From Comamonadaceae bacterium (lineage in GTDB: Bacteria; Pseudomonadota; Gammaproteobacteria; Burkholderiales; Burkholderiaceae_C), in assembly GCA_947458415.1 (NCBI GenBank), contig CANGZG010000011.1, positions 1 to 24,292 of the forward strand: a stretch of DNA of 24,292 nucleotides, written 5' to 3'. The notes beneath the pieces are model-generated. The model saw nothing but the letters and a program-made list of their open reading frames with translations, did not search any database and was not told the DNA's origin. The number at the start of each line of letters is the position of its first letter. Position 1 is the first letter of the stretch. A program made the translations under genes and the position numbers. This document shows, in pieces, positions 8,271 to 15,163 of this stretch.

Positions 8271-8900
8271 ATGAAATTTGTCGCTTTTGAGCGCACCAAG
8301 CAGGGAACGGGTGCGAGCCGCCGTCTGCGCATCACCGGTCGCACACCCGGTATCGTTTACGGGGGCAAGGCCCACCAACCCGTCAATATCGAACTTGACC
8401 ACAACGCCTTGTGGCACGCCTTGAAAAAAGAAGCCTTCCACGCCTCTATTTTGGAAATGGAACTGGCTGGCCAAACATCCAAAGTGTTGTTGCGCGATGT
8501 CCAATACCACCCCTTCAAGCAATTGGTATTGCACATAGATTTCCAACGTGTCGAAGCTGACACCATGTTGCACATGAAAGTACCGCTTCACTACAGCGGC
8601 CAAGAGAATTCACCCGCTGTCAAAGTGGATGCTTGCTTGGTCAACCCTGTGATGAACGAACTGGAAATTGCCTGCTTGCCGGCCGATTTGCCCGAGTTCA
8701 TCGCGGTCGATTTGAGCAACCTCAAGAAAGGCACGTCATTGCATGCCAACGACATCAGCTTGCCAAAAGGTGTGAAAGTCGTGACGCACGGCAAAAACAA
8801 CCCGGTGTTGGTCAGCGTGGTCTCAGTGGCCGAAGAGGCCGCCCCCGAAGCAGCTGCTGCACCGGCTGCCGCACCGGCCAAGGGCAAAGGCAAGAAGTAA
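8271..8900 (+). CDS. rplY: 50S ribosomal protein L25 / general stress protein Ctc
   Basis: L25 binds 5S rRNA in the large subunit. At 209 residues this is the long Ctc/TL5 form: an N-terminal L25 beta-barrel domain (about residues 1-92, beginning MKFVAFERTKQGTGASRRLR) and a C-terminal TL5 beta domain (about 100-190). It ends in an Ala-rich linker and a short Lys/Gly tail (AKGKGKK) that could contact rRNA. A good ribosome-binding site AGGAGA precedes the ATG. It lies between two UUCG-loop terminators, with prs upstream and pth downstream, the usual L25-Pth pairing. The tail is low-complexity but typical of proteobacterial Ctc proteins. Confidence 0.97.
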   Translation: MKFVAFERTKQGTGASRRLRITGRTPGIVYGGKAHQPVNIELDHNALWHALKKEAFHASILEMELAGQTSKVLLRDVQYHPFKQLVLHIDFQRVEADTMLHMKVPLHYSGQENSPAVKVDACLVNPVMNELEIACLPADLPEFIAVDLSNLKKGTSLHANDISLPKGVKVVTHGKNNPVLVSVVSVAEEAAPEAAAAPAAAPAKGKGKK

Positions 8901-8928
8901 TTTTCTTGGCGTGTGTCCGCTTCAAAAG

Positions 8929-8951
8929 AACCCGCTTCGGCGGGTTTTTTT
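8929..8951 (+). terminator. Rho-independent terminator after rplY
   Basis: The stem AACCCGC/GCGGGTT with a TTCG tetraloop (7 bp) is followed by a T run. It begins 28 bases after the rplY stop and ends 20 bases before the pth ATG, so pth needs its own promoter or relies on read-through. Confidence 0.9.
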
Positions 8952-8971
8952 GCGCCCCATAATCCCATCCC

Positions 8972-9652
8972 ATGATCAAACTGTTTGTCGGCCTGGGCAA
9001 CCCGGGCACTGAACACGAATACACCCGACACAACGCCGGGTTTTGGTGGATTGACGAACTGGCCATCCAACTCAAAGCCCGTTGGCAGCCTGAAAAAAGT
9101 TACCACGGATGGGCCACACGCACCACCTGCCAAGGCCAAACCATTTGGCTGCTCAAACCAGCCACTTTCATGAACTTGTCAGGCAAATCGGTGGCGTCGC
9201 TGGCCCGTTTTTTCAAAATCCAACCCAACGAGGTATTGGTGGCGCATGATGAACTCGATGTCGTGCCCGGTGAGGCCAAACTGAAACTCGGCGGCAGCCA
9301 CGCGGGCCACAATGGTTTGCGCGACATCCATGCACAACTCGGCACCGATGCGTATTGGCGACTGCGCATCGGCATTGGTCACCCCGGTGTGAAATCTGAA
9401 GTGATCCATTGGGTGTTAAAAAAGCCAGCGCCAGACCAAAAAACATTGATTGACACTTGCATCGAACGCACCTTGCCAGCCGTAGCCTACATGGTGAGCG
9501 GCGACATGGTGAAAGCCACGCAAACAGTGCACACCAGCAAGCCGCCACGGCCCAAACCGCCAAGACCGGCGGCGGCCATTCCACCCAAGGAAGGCGAAAC
9601 AAATGAACCCTCTGTCCACCCTGCCCCGGCCACTCGGTCTGCTGCTGATTAG
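8972..9652 (+). CDS. pth: Peptidyl-tRNA hydrolase with extended proline-rich C-terminus
   Basis: Pth recycles peptidyl-tRNAs that drop off ribosomes. The N-terminal 185 or so residues carry the whole catalytic domain. Visible are VGLGNPGTEHEYTRHNAGF (with the catalytic His), KPATFMNLSGKSV, HDELDVVPG (catalytic Asp) and GGSHAGHNGLRDI. The product is 226 residues, about 30 longer than the usual 190-200. The extra tail is Pro/Lys/Arg/Ala-rich (PPRPKPPRPAAA) and its last 50 bases overlap, in another frame, the start of the next gene at 9603. Either the tail is real and the genes overlap, or the tail is a neutral run-on to the next stop. The catalytic assignment is certain. Confidence 0.95.
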   Translation: MIKLFVGLGNPGTEHEYTRHNAGFWWIDELAIQLKARWQPEKSYHGWATRTTCQGQTIWLLKPATFMNLSGKSVASLARFFKIQPNEVLVAHDELDVVPGEAKLKLGGSHAGHNGLRDIHAQLGTDAYWRLRIGIGHPGVKSEVIHWVLKKPAPDQKTLIDTCIERTLPAVAYMVSGDMVKATQTVHTSKPPRPKPPRPAAAIPPKEGETNEPSVHPAPATRSAAD

Positions 9653-9917
9653 CTGTTGTTTGGGCCTTGGCTTACCAGCCATGGGCAAAGAAAAGAAGAC
9701 GTCCCCTGCTCTGCAGTGTGAGGAAAACGGTGAATTGAAACCATGCGCGGGTGACCAAACCGCCCACTTGGAAAAACCCGCCAAAGCCAAATCATTCAAA
9801 GCGCAAGCGGACGACGGTGAGATTGACACCGAGAAAAAACAGACAAAGAAAAAGAAGACTTCTTCTAAAAAATCGGCCAAACAAAAACCCAAAACCAATC
9901 CGCCTGTTGACGGTTAG
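9603..9917 (+). CDS. Small exported Lys-rich hypothetical protein
   Basis: I do not recognise a family. The 104-residue product starts with a likely Sec signal sequence: Arg9, hydrophobic LGLLLISCCLGLGL, cleavage plausible after LPAMG near residue 28. LISC at residues 15-18 also fits a lipobox loosely, so a lipoprotein is possible. The predicted mature part is strongly basic and disordered, with two cysteines eleven apart (CEENGELKPC) and a tail dominated by Lys, Thr, Ser and Pro. A ribosome-binding site AAGGAAG lies 9 bases ahead of the ATG, inside pth, supporting real translation. Its stop overlaps the convergent ferredoxin stop by three bases. The signal peptide and ribosome-binding site are the main evidence that it is a gene. 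Confidence 0.7.
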   Translation: MNPLSTLPRPLGLLLISCCLGLGLPAMGKEKKTSPALQCEENGELKPCAGDQTAHLEKPAKAKSFKAQADDGEIDTEKKQTKKKKTSSKKSAKQKPKTNPPVDG

Positions 9918-10189
9918 CCTCCCTGCGGGTCACTGGCTGGCCTGGCCGCTTGCAAAAGCCGGTATTTGGCCCATAACGCTTCTGGGCTTTCCACATGCTG
10001 CGGGTTGAGTGGGATACAGGCCACCGGGCAAACCTCTACACACTGGGGCGTGTCATGGTGGCCCACACATTCGGTGCATTTGGCTGGGTCAATTTGGTAA
10101 ATCGACGGGCCCATGAAAATCGCCGCGTTGGGGCACTCGGGTTCACACACATCACAGTTGATGCATTCATCGGTGATCATCAAAGCCAT
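9914..10189 (-). CDS. YfhL-type 2[4Fe-4S] ferredoxin
   Basis: This 91-residue protein is a bacterial-type ferredoxin carrying electrons at low potential. Cluster motif one is C-x2-C-x2-C-x3-CP (from Cys9). Motif two is C-x2-C-x8-C-x3-CP, with the enlarged eight-residue insert (VGHHDTPQ) and C-terminal helix typical of the Allochromatium/YfhL subgroup. It lies 12 bases downstream of the coaD stop on the same strand. As I recall, a ferredoxin gene next to coaD also occurs in Pseudomonas aeruginosa. Its redox partner cannot be told from the sequence. The stop TAA at 9916-9914 interleaves with the convergent stop of the upstream small gene. Confidence 0.95.
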   Translation of the reverse strand: MALMITDECINCDVCEPECPNAAIFMGPSIYQIDPAKCTECVGHHDTPQCVEVCPVACIPLNPQHVESPEALWAKYRLLQAARPASDPQGG

Positions 10190-10201
10190 GGTGTGTGGCG
10201 C

Positions 10202-10690
10202 TTACGGTTTGGCGTGTGCTTGCATGAATGCAAACACGGGCGCAGAAACAAATTGAGCCACGTCTCCGCCGAGCACCGAGATTTCTCTCACCAACGTGCT
10301 TGAAATACATTGGTACACATCCAGCGTGTTCAAAAACACCGTGTCGATGTCTGGGGCCAAGCGTCGGTTCATCCCGGCCAATTGAAATTCATAATCAAAG
10401 TCGGTCATCGACCGAATGCCGCGCACCATGGTTTTGGCGCGGAGCGACTTGGCAAATTCAATCACCAACCCATCAAAGGTTTGAACCTGTACATTGGGGC
10501 AATCGGCCAACGCCTGGCGGGTCATCTCTAAGCGCTGCTCCAAGGTGAACATGGTTTTTTTGTGGTGGGCACGGGCCACTGCAATCACCACGGTATCAAA
10601 CATGCGCGATGTACGGCGCACGATGTCTTCATGACCCAAGGTGATCGGGTCAAAGGTGCCCGGATACAAAGCAATCACTGGCTCACTCAT
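10202..10690 (-). CDS. coaD: Phosphopantetheine adenylyltransferase CoaD
   Basis: CoaD adenylates 4'-phosphopantetheine to dephospho-CoA, the penultimate step of coenzyme A synthesis. The 162-residue product has the nucleotidyltransferase (T/H)xGH motif in PGTFDPITLGHEDIVRR. It also has the KTMVRGIRSMTDFDYEFQLA region that binds the pantetheine arm and the C-terminal ISSTLVREI motif. The start ATG at 10690 has a strong ribosome-binding site (TAAGGAGTGAC). It lies 30 bases downstream of rsmD on the same strand and is followed by the ferredoxin. Length and motifs are fully typical. Confidence 0.97.
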   Translation of the reverse strand: MSEPVIALYPGTFDPITLGHEDIVRRTSRMFDTVVIAVARAHHKKTMFTLEQRLEMTRQALADCPNVQVQTFDGLVIEFAKSLRAKTMVRGIRSMTDFDYEFQLAGMNRRLAPDIDTVFLNTLDVYQCISSTLVREISVLGGDVAQFVSAPVFAFMQAHAKP

Positions 10691-10720
10691 GTCACTCCTT
10701 AGGCAGATAGGGCTCGGTGA

Positions 10721-11278
10721 TTATGCCCCCGTCTGTAACAAATGGGCGTGTACAGAACCTGCTTTCAAATGGCGCGACAGCGTCCATCCCAAAGGCTGCA
10801 ATGCCTCATCGTTCCAGGCTTTGTCTGCCTCCAAATACAGCCAGCCTGCTGGTTTGAGGCACTGCTTGGCCAACGACAGTGCCAAATCGTGTTGCGGGTA
10901 ATCGTAGGGCGGGTCTAAAAACACCAGGTCAAGGCTGGCAGCGGGTATTTGCCTGAGCACCGCCAAACCGTCAGACCGCTGGATGCGAAGTTGTGTCGCG
11001 CCTAAACGCTCTTTGGCTTTGTGCAGGGACGCCACGCATTCGCTGCTGGCGTCTGCCAACCACACCGAAGCGGCGCCTCGCGATGCCGCTTCAAACCCCA
11101 AGGCGCCACTGCCAGCGAACGGGTCAGCGCAATGCCATCCGGTCAAGTCTTGGCCCAACCAATTGAACAGGGTTTCGCGAACCCTGTCCGGTGTAGGTCG
11201 CAACCCCGGCAAATTCGCCACAGCCAATTTGCTGCGCTTCCACTGTCCGCCAATGATGCGAACCTCGCCTTGGCTCAT
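10721..11278 (-). CDS. rsmD: 16S rRNA (guanine966-N2)-methyltransferase RsmD
   Basis: RsmD methylates G966 of 16S rRNA using S-adenosylmethionine. The 185-residue Rossmann-fold product begins with the family motif VRIIGGQWKRSKL and LRPTPDRVRETLFNWL. It then has the SAM-binding DPFAGSGALGFEAASRGA and the catalytic LDPPYD (NPPY-like). Its ATG overlaps the stop of the upstream M16 gene (ATGA at 11278-11275), so it is translated as part of that operon. The order M16-M16-rsmD-coaD is a conserved proteobacterial arrangement. Confidence 0.96.
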   Translation of the reverse strand: MSQGEVRIIGGQWKRSKLAVANLPGLRPTPDRVRETLFNWLGQDLTGWHCADPFAGSGALGFEAASRGAASVWLADASSECVASLHKAKERLGATQLRIQRSDGLAVLRQIPAASLDLVFLDPPYDYPQHDLALSLAKQCLKPAGWLYLEADKAWNDEALQPLGWTLSRHLKAGSVHAHLLQTGA

Positions 11279-12603
11279 GGCGAGGCAGCGCCCAGCACCA
11301 CCGTGACCATTCGCTCAGGCTGGAGGTTTCTGGCGAATGCTTGCTGAATGTCAGCGGCTGTCAACTTCTGCACCTTGGCGGTCCAAGTGTCAAGGTAGTC
11401 CAAGGGTAAATCGAACCACGCAATGTTGCTGAGGTTGTCCATCAATTTGCGGTTGCTGTCCAAGCGCAAGGCAAACCCGCCAATCAAAAAATCTTTGGCG
11501 GCTTGTACTTCGGCGTTGCTGGGGCCTTCTTTCACAAATTCACTGACGACTTGGCTGGCGACTTCAATCGCTTGTTCGGCTTGGTCTGGTCGGGTTTGCA
11601 AGCCCACGGTGAAAGCGCCTGCATGTTGCCCCGGCGAAAAATAACTGTAAACGCTGTAACTCAGGCCACGCTTTTCTCTGACTTGTTCGGTCAAGCGAGA
11701 CACAAACCCACCACCGCCCAGCACGTAGTTACCGACTGTCAGCGCCAAAAAATCGGGGTGCTGTCGGGCCACGCCTGGCTGGCCGATGAACACATGGGCC
11801 TGTGCAGACTCAAACGGTAAATCAATTCGCTTGGCTGAACCCAAAGCTTGTACCTCGTCAACCAAGGGCAACAATTGACAGGCGGAAGAAGTGGGCAAGC
11901 CCTTGAGCAGTTGCGTCAGTTTTTCGGTGGCTTGCGCTTTGTTCAACGCACCCACGATGCTGATCTTGGCCCGACAAGGCACCAAGTAACGCGCATGAAA
12001 GTTTCTCATTTGGGCCGGTTCAATGCGACGCAAACTGGCTTCGTCTTCATCTTGTCCATACGGGTGATCGCCGTAAACGGCTTTGGAAAAAGCCAGTGAC
12101 GCTTGGACACTCGGTTTGGTTTTCGATTCGCGCAAACTGGCGATCCAGCGCTCGCGTTCAGTGTTCCACACCACGGATGAAAACGCGGGCGATGCCAATT
12201 GCCTGGCCGCCAGCGCAATGGCTTGGTTCAGTATCTCCGGGCGGGTGAGGCTGCGCATGCTCAAACTCATGCGGTCGTTCGACGCTGACGCGCCCGCAGA
12301 CGCACCCAAATCGGCCCAAGCCTCGCCCAATTGGTTTTCATCCAACGCCGGCATGCCGTCTTGCGCTTGCACGCCTTTGCCAAGCATCATGGCAGTGGCT
12401 TGCGCCAAACCGTTCAGCCCCTTGCTGTCGCGACGGCTGCCTGCATCGAACTCCAGCTGGATGTCCACCATGGGCAACCCTTGCACTTCCATCAGGTAGA
12501 CGCGCGCTCCGTTGTCCAAGGTCCAAAATTGAATGGGGATACCGGCCATGGCAGAAGGGTGAACCAACAGCCATGCTGCACAACACACAAACCAATTTTT
12601 CAT
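11275..12603 (-). CDS. M16 family metallopeptidase-like protein, catalytically inactive partner subunit
   Basis: The 442-residue product starts with a signal peptide (hydrophobic WFVCCAAWLLV, cleavage near AMA at about 20), so it is periplasmic. It has the two-lobe M16 fold. The zinc motif HxxEH is lost: the matching segment reads QATAMMLGKG, with Gln, Ala and Met where the ligands and catalytic Glu should be. It does keep the C-lobe GGGFVSRLTEQVREKRGLSYSVYS, whose Arg/Tyr pair completes the active site of a partner subunit in heterodimeric M16B enzymes. Its gene overlaps the active M16 gene upstream and rsmD downstream, each by four bases. A heterodimer with the upstream product is a strong inference. 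Confidence 0.92.
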   Translation of the reverse strand: MKNWFVCCAAWLLVHPSAMAGIPIQFWTLDNGARVYLMEVQGLPMVDIQLEFDAGSRRDSKGLNGLAQATAMMLGKGVQAQDGMPALDENQLGEAWADLGASAGASASNDRMSLSMRSLTRPEILNQAIALAARQLASPAFSSVVWNTERERWIASLRESKTKPSVQASLAFSKAVYGDHPYGQDEDEASLRRIEPAQMRNFHARYLVPCRAKISIVGALNKAQATEKLTQLLKGLPTSSACQLLPLVDEVQALGSAKRIDLPFESAQAHVFIGQPGVARQHPDFLALTVGNYVLGGGGFVSRLTEQVREKRGLSYSVYSYFSPGQHAGAFTVGLQTRPDQAEQAIEVASQVVSEFVKEGPSNAEVQAAKDFLIGGFALRLDSNRKLMDNLSNIAWFDLPLDYLDTWTAKVQKLTAADIQQAFARNLQPERMVTVVLGAASP

Positions 12604-14024
12604 CTTGCACCTTCGGTATGACGTGAGCCGGGAACAGGTTGACGCAATGCGGGTTTGGGACCGGCTTGCGGCAGCAAAGTTGCGACCGTGAGTTGGTCGT
12701 CGCCAAAGTATTTTTGGGCCACGGCTTGCACTTGCGCGGCCGTGACATCTACCAAGGCTTCCACCAAACGGTCTGAGGTGTCCATGGGAAAACCTTCAAT
12801 CCATAAATTTCCGAATTCGCGGGCTTGGTTAAAGAGCGAGTCGCGTTGGTAAATCGTGGAAGCCATCCACTGGGCCTTGACACGCTTCATTTCGGCTTCG
12901 GTGACACCCTCTTGGGCAATTCGGGTGATTTGTTGTCGCAATGCAGCCTCGAGTTGTTCCACCGTCTTGCCCTTGGCCGGCACACCATCCATCACGAACA
13001 CTTGCGGGCCCCGGCCACTGAAACTGTGGGAAGCACCTGCGCTGTCAGCCAAGCGGTTTTCGCCTTGGGTCAAGGCTCTGTCAAGCCGCGACCCGGCATA
13101 GCCATCGAGCAAAGCTGCCAAGATGGTCAAGGCTAAAGCGTCCTGGCTCTCAGCATCACCGTCAAACGATGTGAAGCCAGGCACTTTCCAAGACATGGCG
13201 AGATAGGCTTGGTCAGCGGGGGCTTTGACTTGCACCCTGCGCGTGCCTGCTTGGGTCGGTTCCGAGCGTGGTTTTCTGGCTGGCAGTTGTCCTTTCGGGA
13301 TGACGCCGTAAAGCTCCTCGGCCCACTGGCGAACCAAGGCGATGTTGACATCACCCACGATCACCACCGCCGCGTTTTCAGGCTGGTACCAACGGCGATA
13401 AAACTCGCGGGCATCGTTCGGTGTCATGCTGTCCAAGTCACTCATCCAACCGATGACGGGTCGACGGTAAGGCGACGCCACAAACTGCACCGCATTGAGT
13501 TGTTCGTACATCAGCATCCGTGGCGAATCTTCAGTGCGCATGCGGCGCTCTTCTTTGACCACCTCGAGCTCGCGAACAAATTCTTCGTCAGGCCACTGGT
13601 TGTGGGCAAACCGGTCAGCCTCGAGTTGCATCACCTCTTGCAAACGCGCCGCAGGAATTTGTTGGTAGTAGCCGGTGTAGTCCTTGTTGGTGAACGCGTT
13701 TTCGCGTCCGCCCAAAGCCGCCACCTTGCGTGAAAATTCACCGGGCTTGATGGTGGCTGTGCCCTTGAACAACATGTGCTCGAGCACATGGGCCACGCCG
13801 GAGACACCGTCCACCTCGTCCATCGAGCCGACCCTGACCCACAGCATGTGCACTGCCGTCGGTGCTCTTGCGTCAGCTTTGACAATCAATGTCATGCCGT
13901 TTTTCAGGGTGAATTGCTGTACCTCTTGCGCGCCGATCTGGCCGCCGAGCAACAGACTGAACACGAAGCCCAAGAGCTTGAGTCGTCCATTGGTTGGCCA
14001 TTTGAAATCACATTGGGGTTTCAT
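12600..14024 (-). CDS. M16 family zinc metallopeptidase, catalytic subunit
   Basis: From the ATG at 14024 the product is 474 residues with a hydrophobic export signal (about 15-30, LKLLGFVFSLLLGG). The inverted zinc motif is intact, His79-x-x-Glu82-His83 in AHVLEHMLFKG, and the third ligand lies in EVVKEERRMR downstream. The substrate is probably periplasmic or signal-type peptides; none can be named. The start was placed at 14024, not at the ATG at 14069, because a TACAAT box overlaps the latter and the extra 15 residues would precede the signal peptide. The 3' end overlaps the inactive M16 gene by four bases (ATGA), giving one transcription unit with rsmD, coaD and probably the ferredoxin. 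Confidence 0.93.
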   Translation of the reverse strand: MKPQCDFKWPTNGRLKLLGFVFSLLLGGQIGAQEVQQFTLKNGMTLIVKADARAPTAVHMLWVRVGSMDEVDGVSGVAHVLEHMLFKGTATIKPGEFSRKVAALGGRENAFTNKDYTGYYQQIPAARLQEVMQLEADRFAHNQWPDEEFVRELEVVKEERRMRTEDSPRMLMYEQLNAVQFVASPYRRPVIGWMSDLDSMTPNDAREFYRRWYQPENAAVVIVGDVNIALVRQWAEELYGVIPKGQLPARKPRSEPTQAGTRRVQVKAPADQAYLAMSWKVPGFTSFDGDAESQDALALTILAALLDGYAGSRLDRALTQGENRLADSAGASHSFSGRGPQVFVMDGVPAKGKTVEQLEAALRQQITRIAQEGVTEAEMKRVKAQWMASTIYQRDSLFNQAREFGNLWIEGFPMDTSDRLVEALVDVTAAQVQAVAQKYFGDDQLTVATLLPQAGPKPALRQPVPGSRHTEGAR

Positions 14025-14045
14025 AGAATGATCTGTTGTTAACCG

Positions 14046-14068
14046 TGCGCTGATGCACGCACAGCGCA
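14046..14068. repeat. Inverted repeat in the divergent ftsY/M16 intergenic region
   Basis: TGCGCTG (14046-14052) and CAGCGCA (14062-14068) are perfect 7-bp inverted arms around a 9-base centre. In the M16 leader they would form a hairpin; on DNA they could be an operator between the two divergent units. There is no T run, so it is not a terminator. Confidence 0.5.
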
Positions 14069-14094
14069 TTGTAGAAACCTGACCCCATGTTCAA
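14068..14094 (-). promoter_or_regulatory. Candidate promoter for the M16-rsmD-coaD operon
   Basis: On the minus strand TACAAT (14073-14068) is preceded by TTGAAC (14094-14089) with a short 15-base spacer. Transcription would begin near 14061, leaving a leader of about 37 bases. The -10 is good; the spacing is poor. Confidence 0.3.
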
Positions 14095-15082
14095 CTTATT
14101 CAAACGAAAAGCCCCGCCCACCGCGGGTGCAGCTCCCAGCCAAGCTGCTGAAGTGGCCAGCCGAGACTGGTTAGGCCGCCTGCGGGTCAGCTTACAGCGC
14201 ACCGGCAGCAGCATTGCCTCGGTCTTCACCGGCAAATTGCTGGATGACGAGGCTTACGCGGAACTCGAAGCCGCCTTGCTGATGGCAGATGCAGGCGTGC
14301 CCGCCACGCAATACATCTTGGAACAACTGAAAGCCAAAATCAAACAAACGGGCAGCAAAGACATGGCCCAGATCAAGGGCTTGCTGGTCGATGTGCTGAG
14401 CGAATTGCTGCAACCCTTAGAGCGTGACTTGTCGATAGACCAGCACCACCCCACTGTGGTCATGGTCGCCGGTGTCAACGGCGCTGGAAAAACCACCTCC
14501 ATTGGCAAATTGACGCGGCACTTGCACGATGCCGGTGCGAGCGTGCTGCTGGCTGCGGCGGACACCTTCCGCGCAGCCGCCAAGGAACAGTTGATGGTCT
14601 GGGCAGATCGCAACCAAGTGGACATCATCAGTCAAGACAACGGCGACCCTGCAGCGGTCAGCTTTGATGCAGTGACCGCAGGCAAAGCACGCGGCAAAGA
14701 CGTGGTGTTGGTCGACACCGCCGGTCGCTTGCCAACGCAATTGCATTTGATGGACGAGCTGAAAAAAATCCAGCGCGTGGTGCAAAAAGCCGAACCCTCT
14801 GCGCCGCATGAAATCTTGTTGGTGATTGACGGCAACACCGGGCAAAACGCGTTGGCTCAGGTGAAAGCCTTCGATGAAGCGCTGGGTTTGACCGGGTTGA
14901 TCATCACCAAATTGGATGGCACCGCCAAAGGTGGTGTATTGGCCGCCATCGCCTTGTGGGCACGCGAAAGAAAACACCACCCACAGAAAACTTTGGCGGT
15001 ATATTTCATTGGCATCGGAGAAAAGTTGGAGGATTTACAAGGCTTCAACGCCAATGAGTTCGCTCAAGCCTTGATCAACTGA
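14087..15082 (+). CDS. ftsY: Signal recognition particle receptor FtsY
   Basis: FtsY is the membrane-associated GTPase that receives ribosome-SRP complexes and hands them to SecYEG. The 331-residue product contains the N domain (about 20-110) and the G domain. The GTPase motifs are GVNGAGKTTSIGKL (G1), DTFRAAAKEQL, DTAGR (G3) and TKLDGTAKGG (G4), followed by the closing FIGIGEKLEDLQGF. The long acidic A domain of E. coli FtsY is essentially absent, replaced by a short basic N-terminus (MFNLFKRKAPP), as in many other bacteria. No clear Shine-Dalgarno sequence precedes the ATG. It is divergent from the M16 operon and the first gene of a unit leading to rpoH. Confidence 0.97.
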   Translation: MFNLFKRKAPPTAGAAPSQAAEVASRDWLGRLRVSLQRTGSSIASVFTGKLLDDEAYAELEAALLMADAGVPATQYILEQLKAKIKQTGSKDMAQIKGLLVDVLSELLQPLERDLSIDQHHPTVVMVAGVNGAGKTTSIGKLTRHLHDAGASVLLAAADTFRAAAKEQLMVWADRNQVDIISQDNGDPAAVSFDAVTAGKARGKDVVLVDTAGRLPTQLHLMDELKKIQRVVQKAEPSAPHEILLVIDGNTGQNALAQVKAFDEALGLTGLIITKLDGTAKGGVLAAIALWARERKHHPQKTLAVYFIGIGEKLEDLQGFNANEFAQALIN

Positions 15083-15103
15083 ACACTTCCTCAAGGACTT
15101 TTC

Positions 15104-15163
15104 ATGGATGCATGCAAGTTGTCTGCAGACCCACTGTCATGTTGGGTTGAAGAACATGTCTGA
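15104..15163 (+). CDS. Possible 19-residue leader ORF ahead of the kinase gene
   Basis: The ATG at 15104 opens a 19-codon frame (MDACKLSADPLSCWVEEHV) ending with TGA at 15161-15163. It has the best ribosome-binding site of the region, AAGGA at 15093-15097, six bases ahead of the ATG. Its stop overlaps the most likely kinase start (15156) by eight bases, a layout suited to translational coupling. The peptide resembles nothing I know. The site could instead serve the in-frame ATG at 15108 of a longer kinase form. Confidence 0.35.
   Translation: MDACKLSADPLSCWVEEHV

Noticed and set aside
9520..9652. Frameshift in pth as the cause of the long tail
   Set aside because: Possible but not demonstrable from one sequence; the frame is clean and the next gene has its own ribosome-binding site, so it is reported as an oddity and not as a pseudogene.
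15108..15155. Longer kinase start at 15108
   Set aside because: The 16 added residues (Cys/His-rich) look unlike a kinase N-terminus; kept only as an alternative because the ribosome-binding site spacing allows it.
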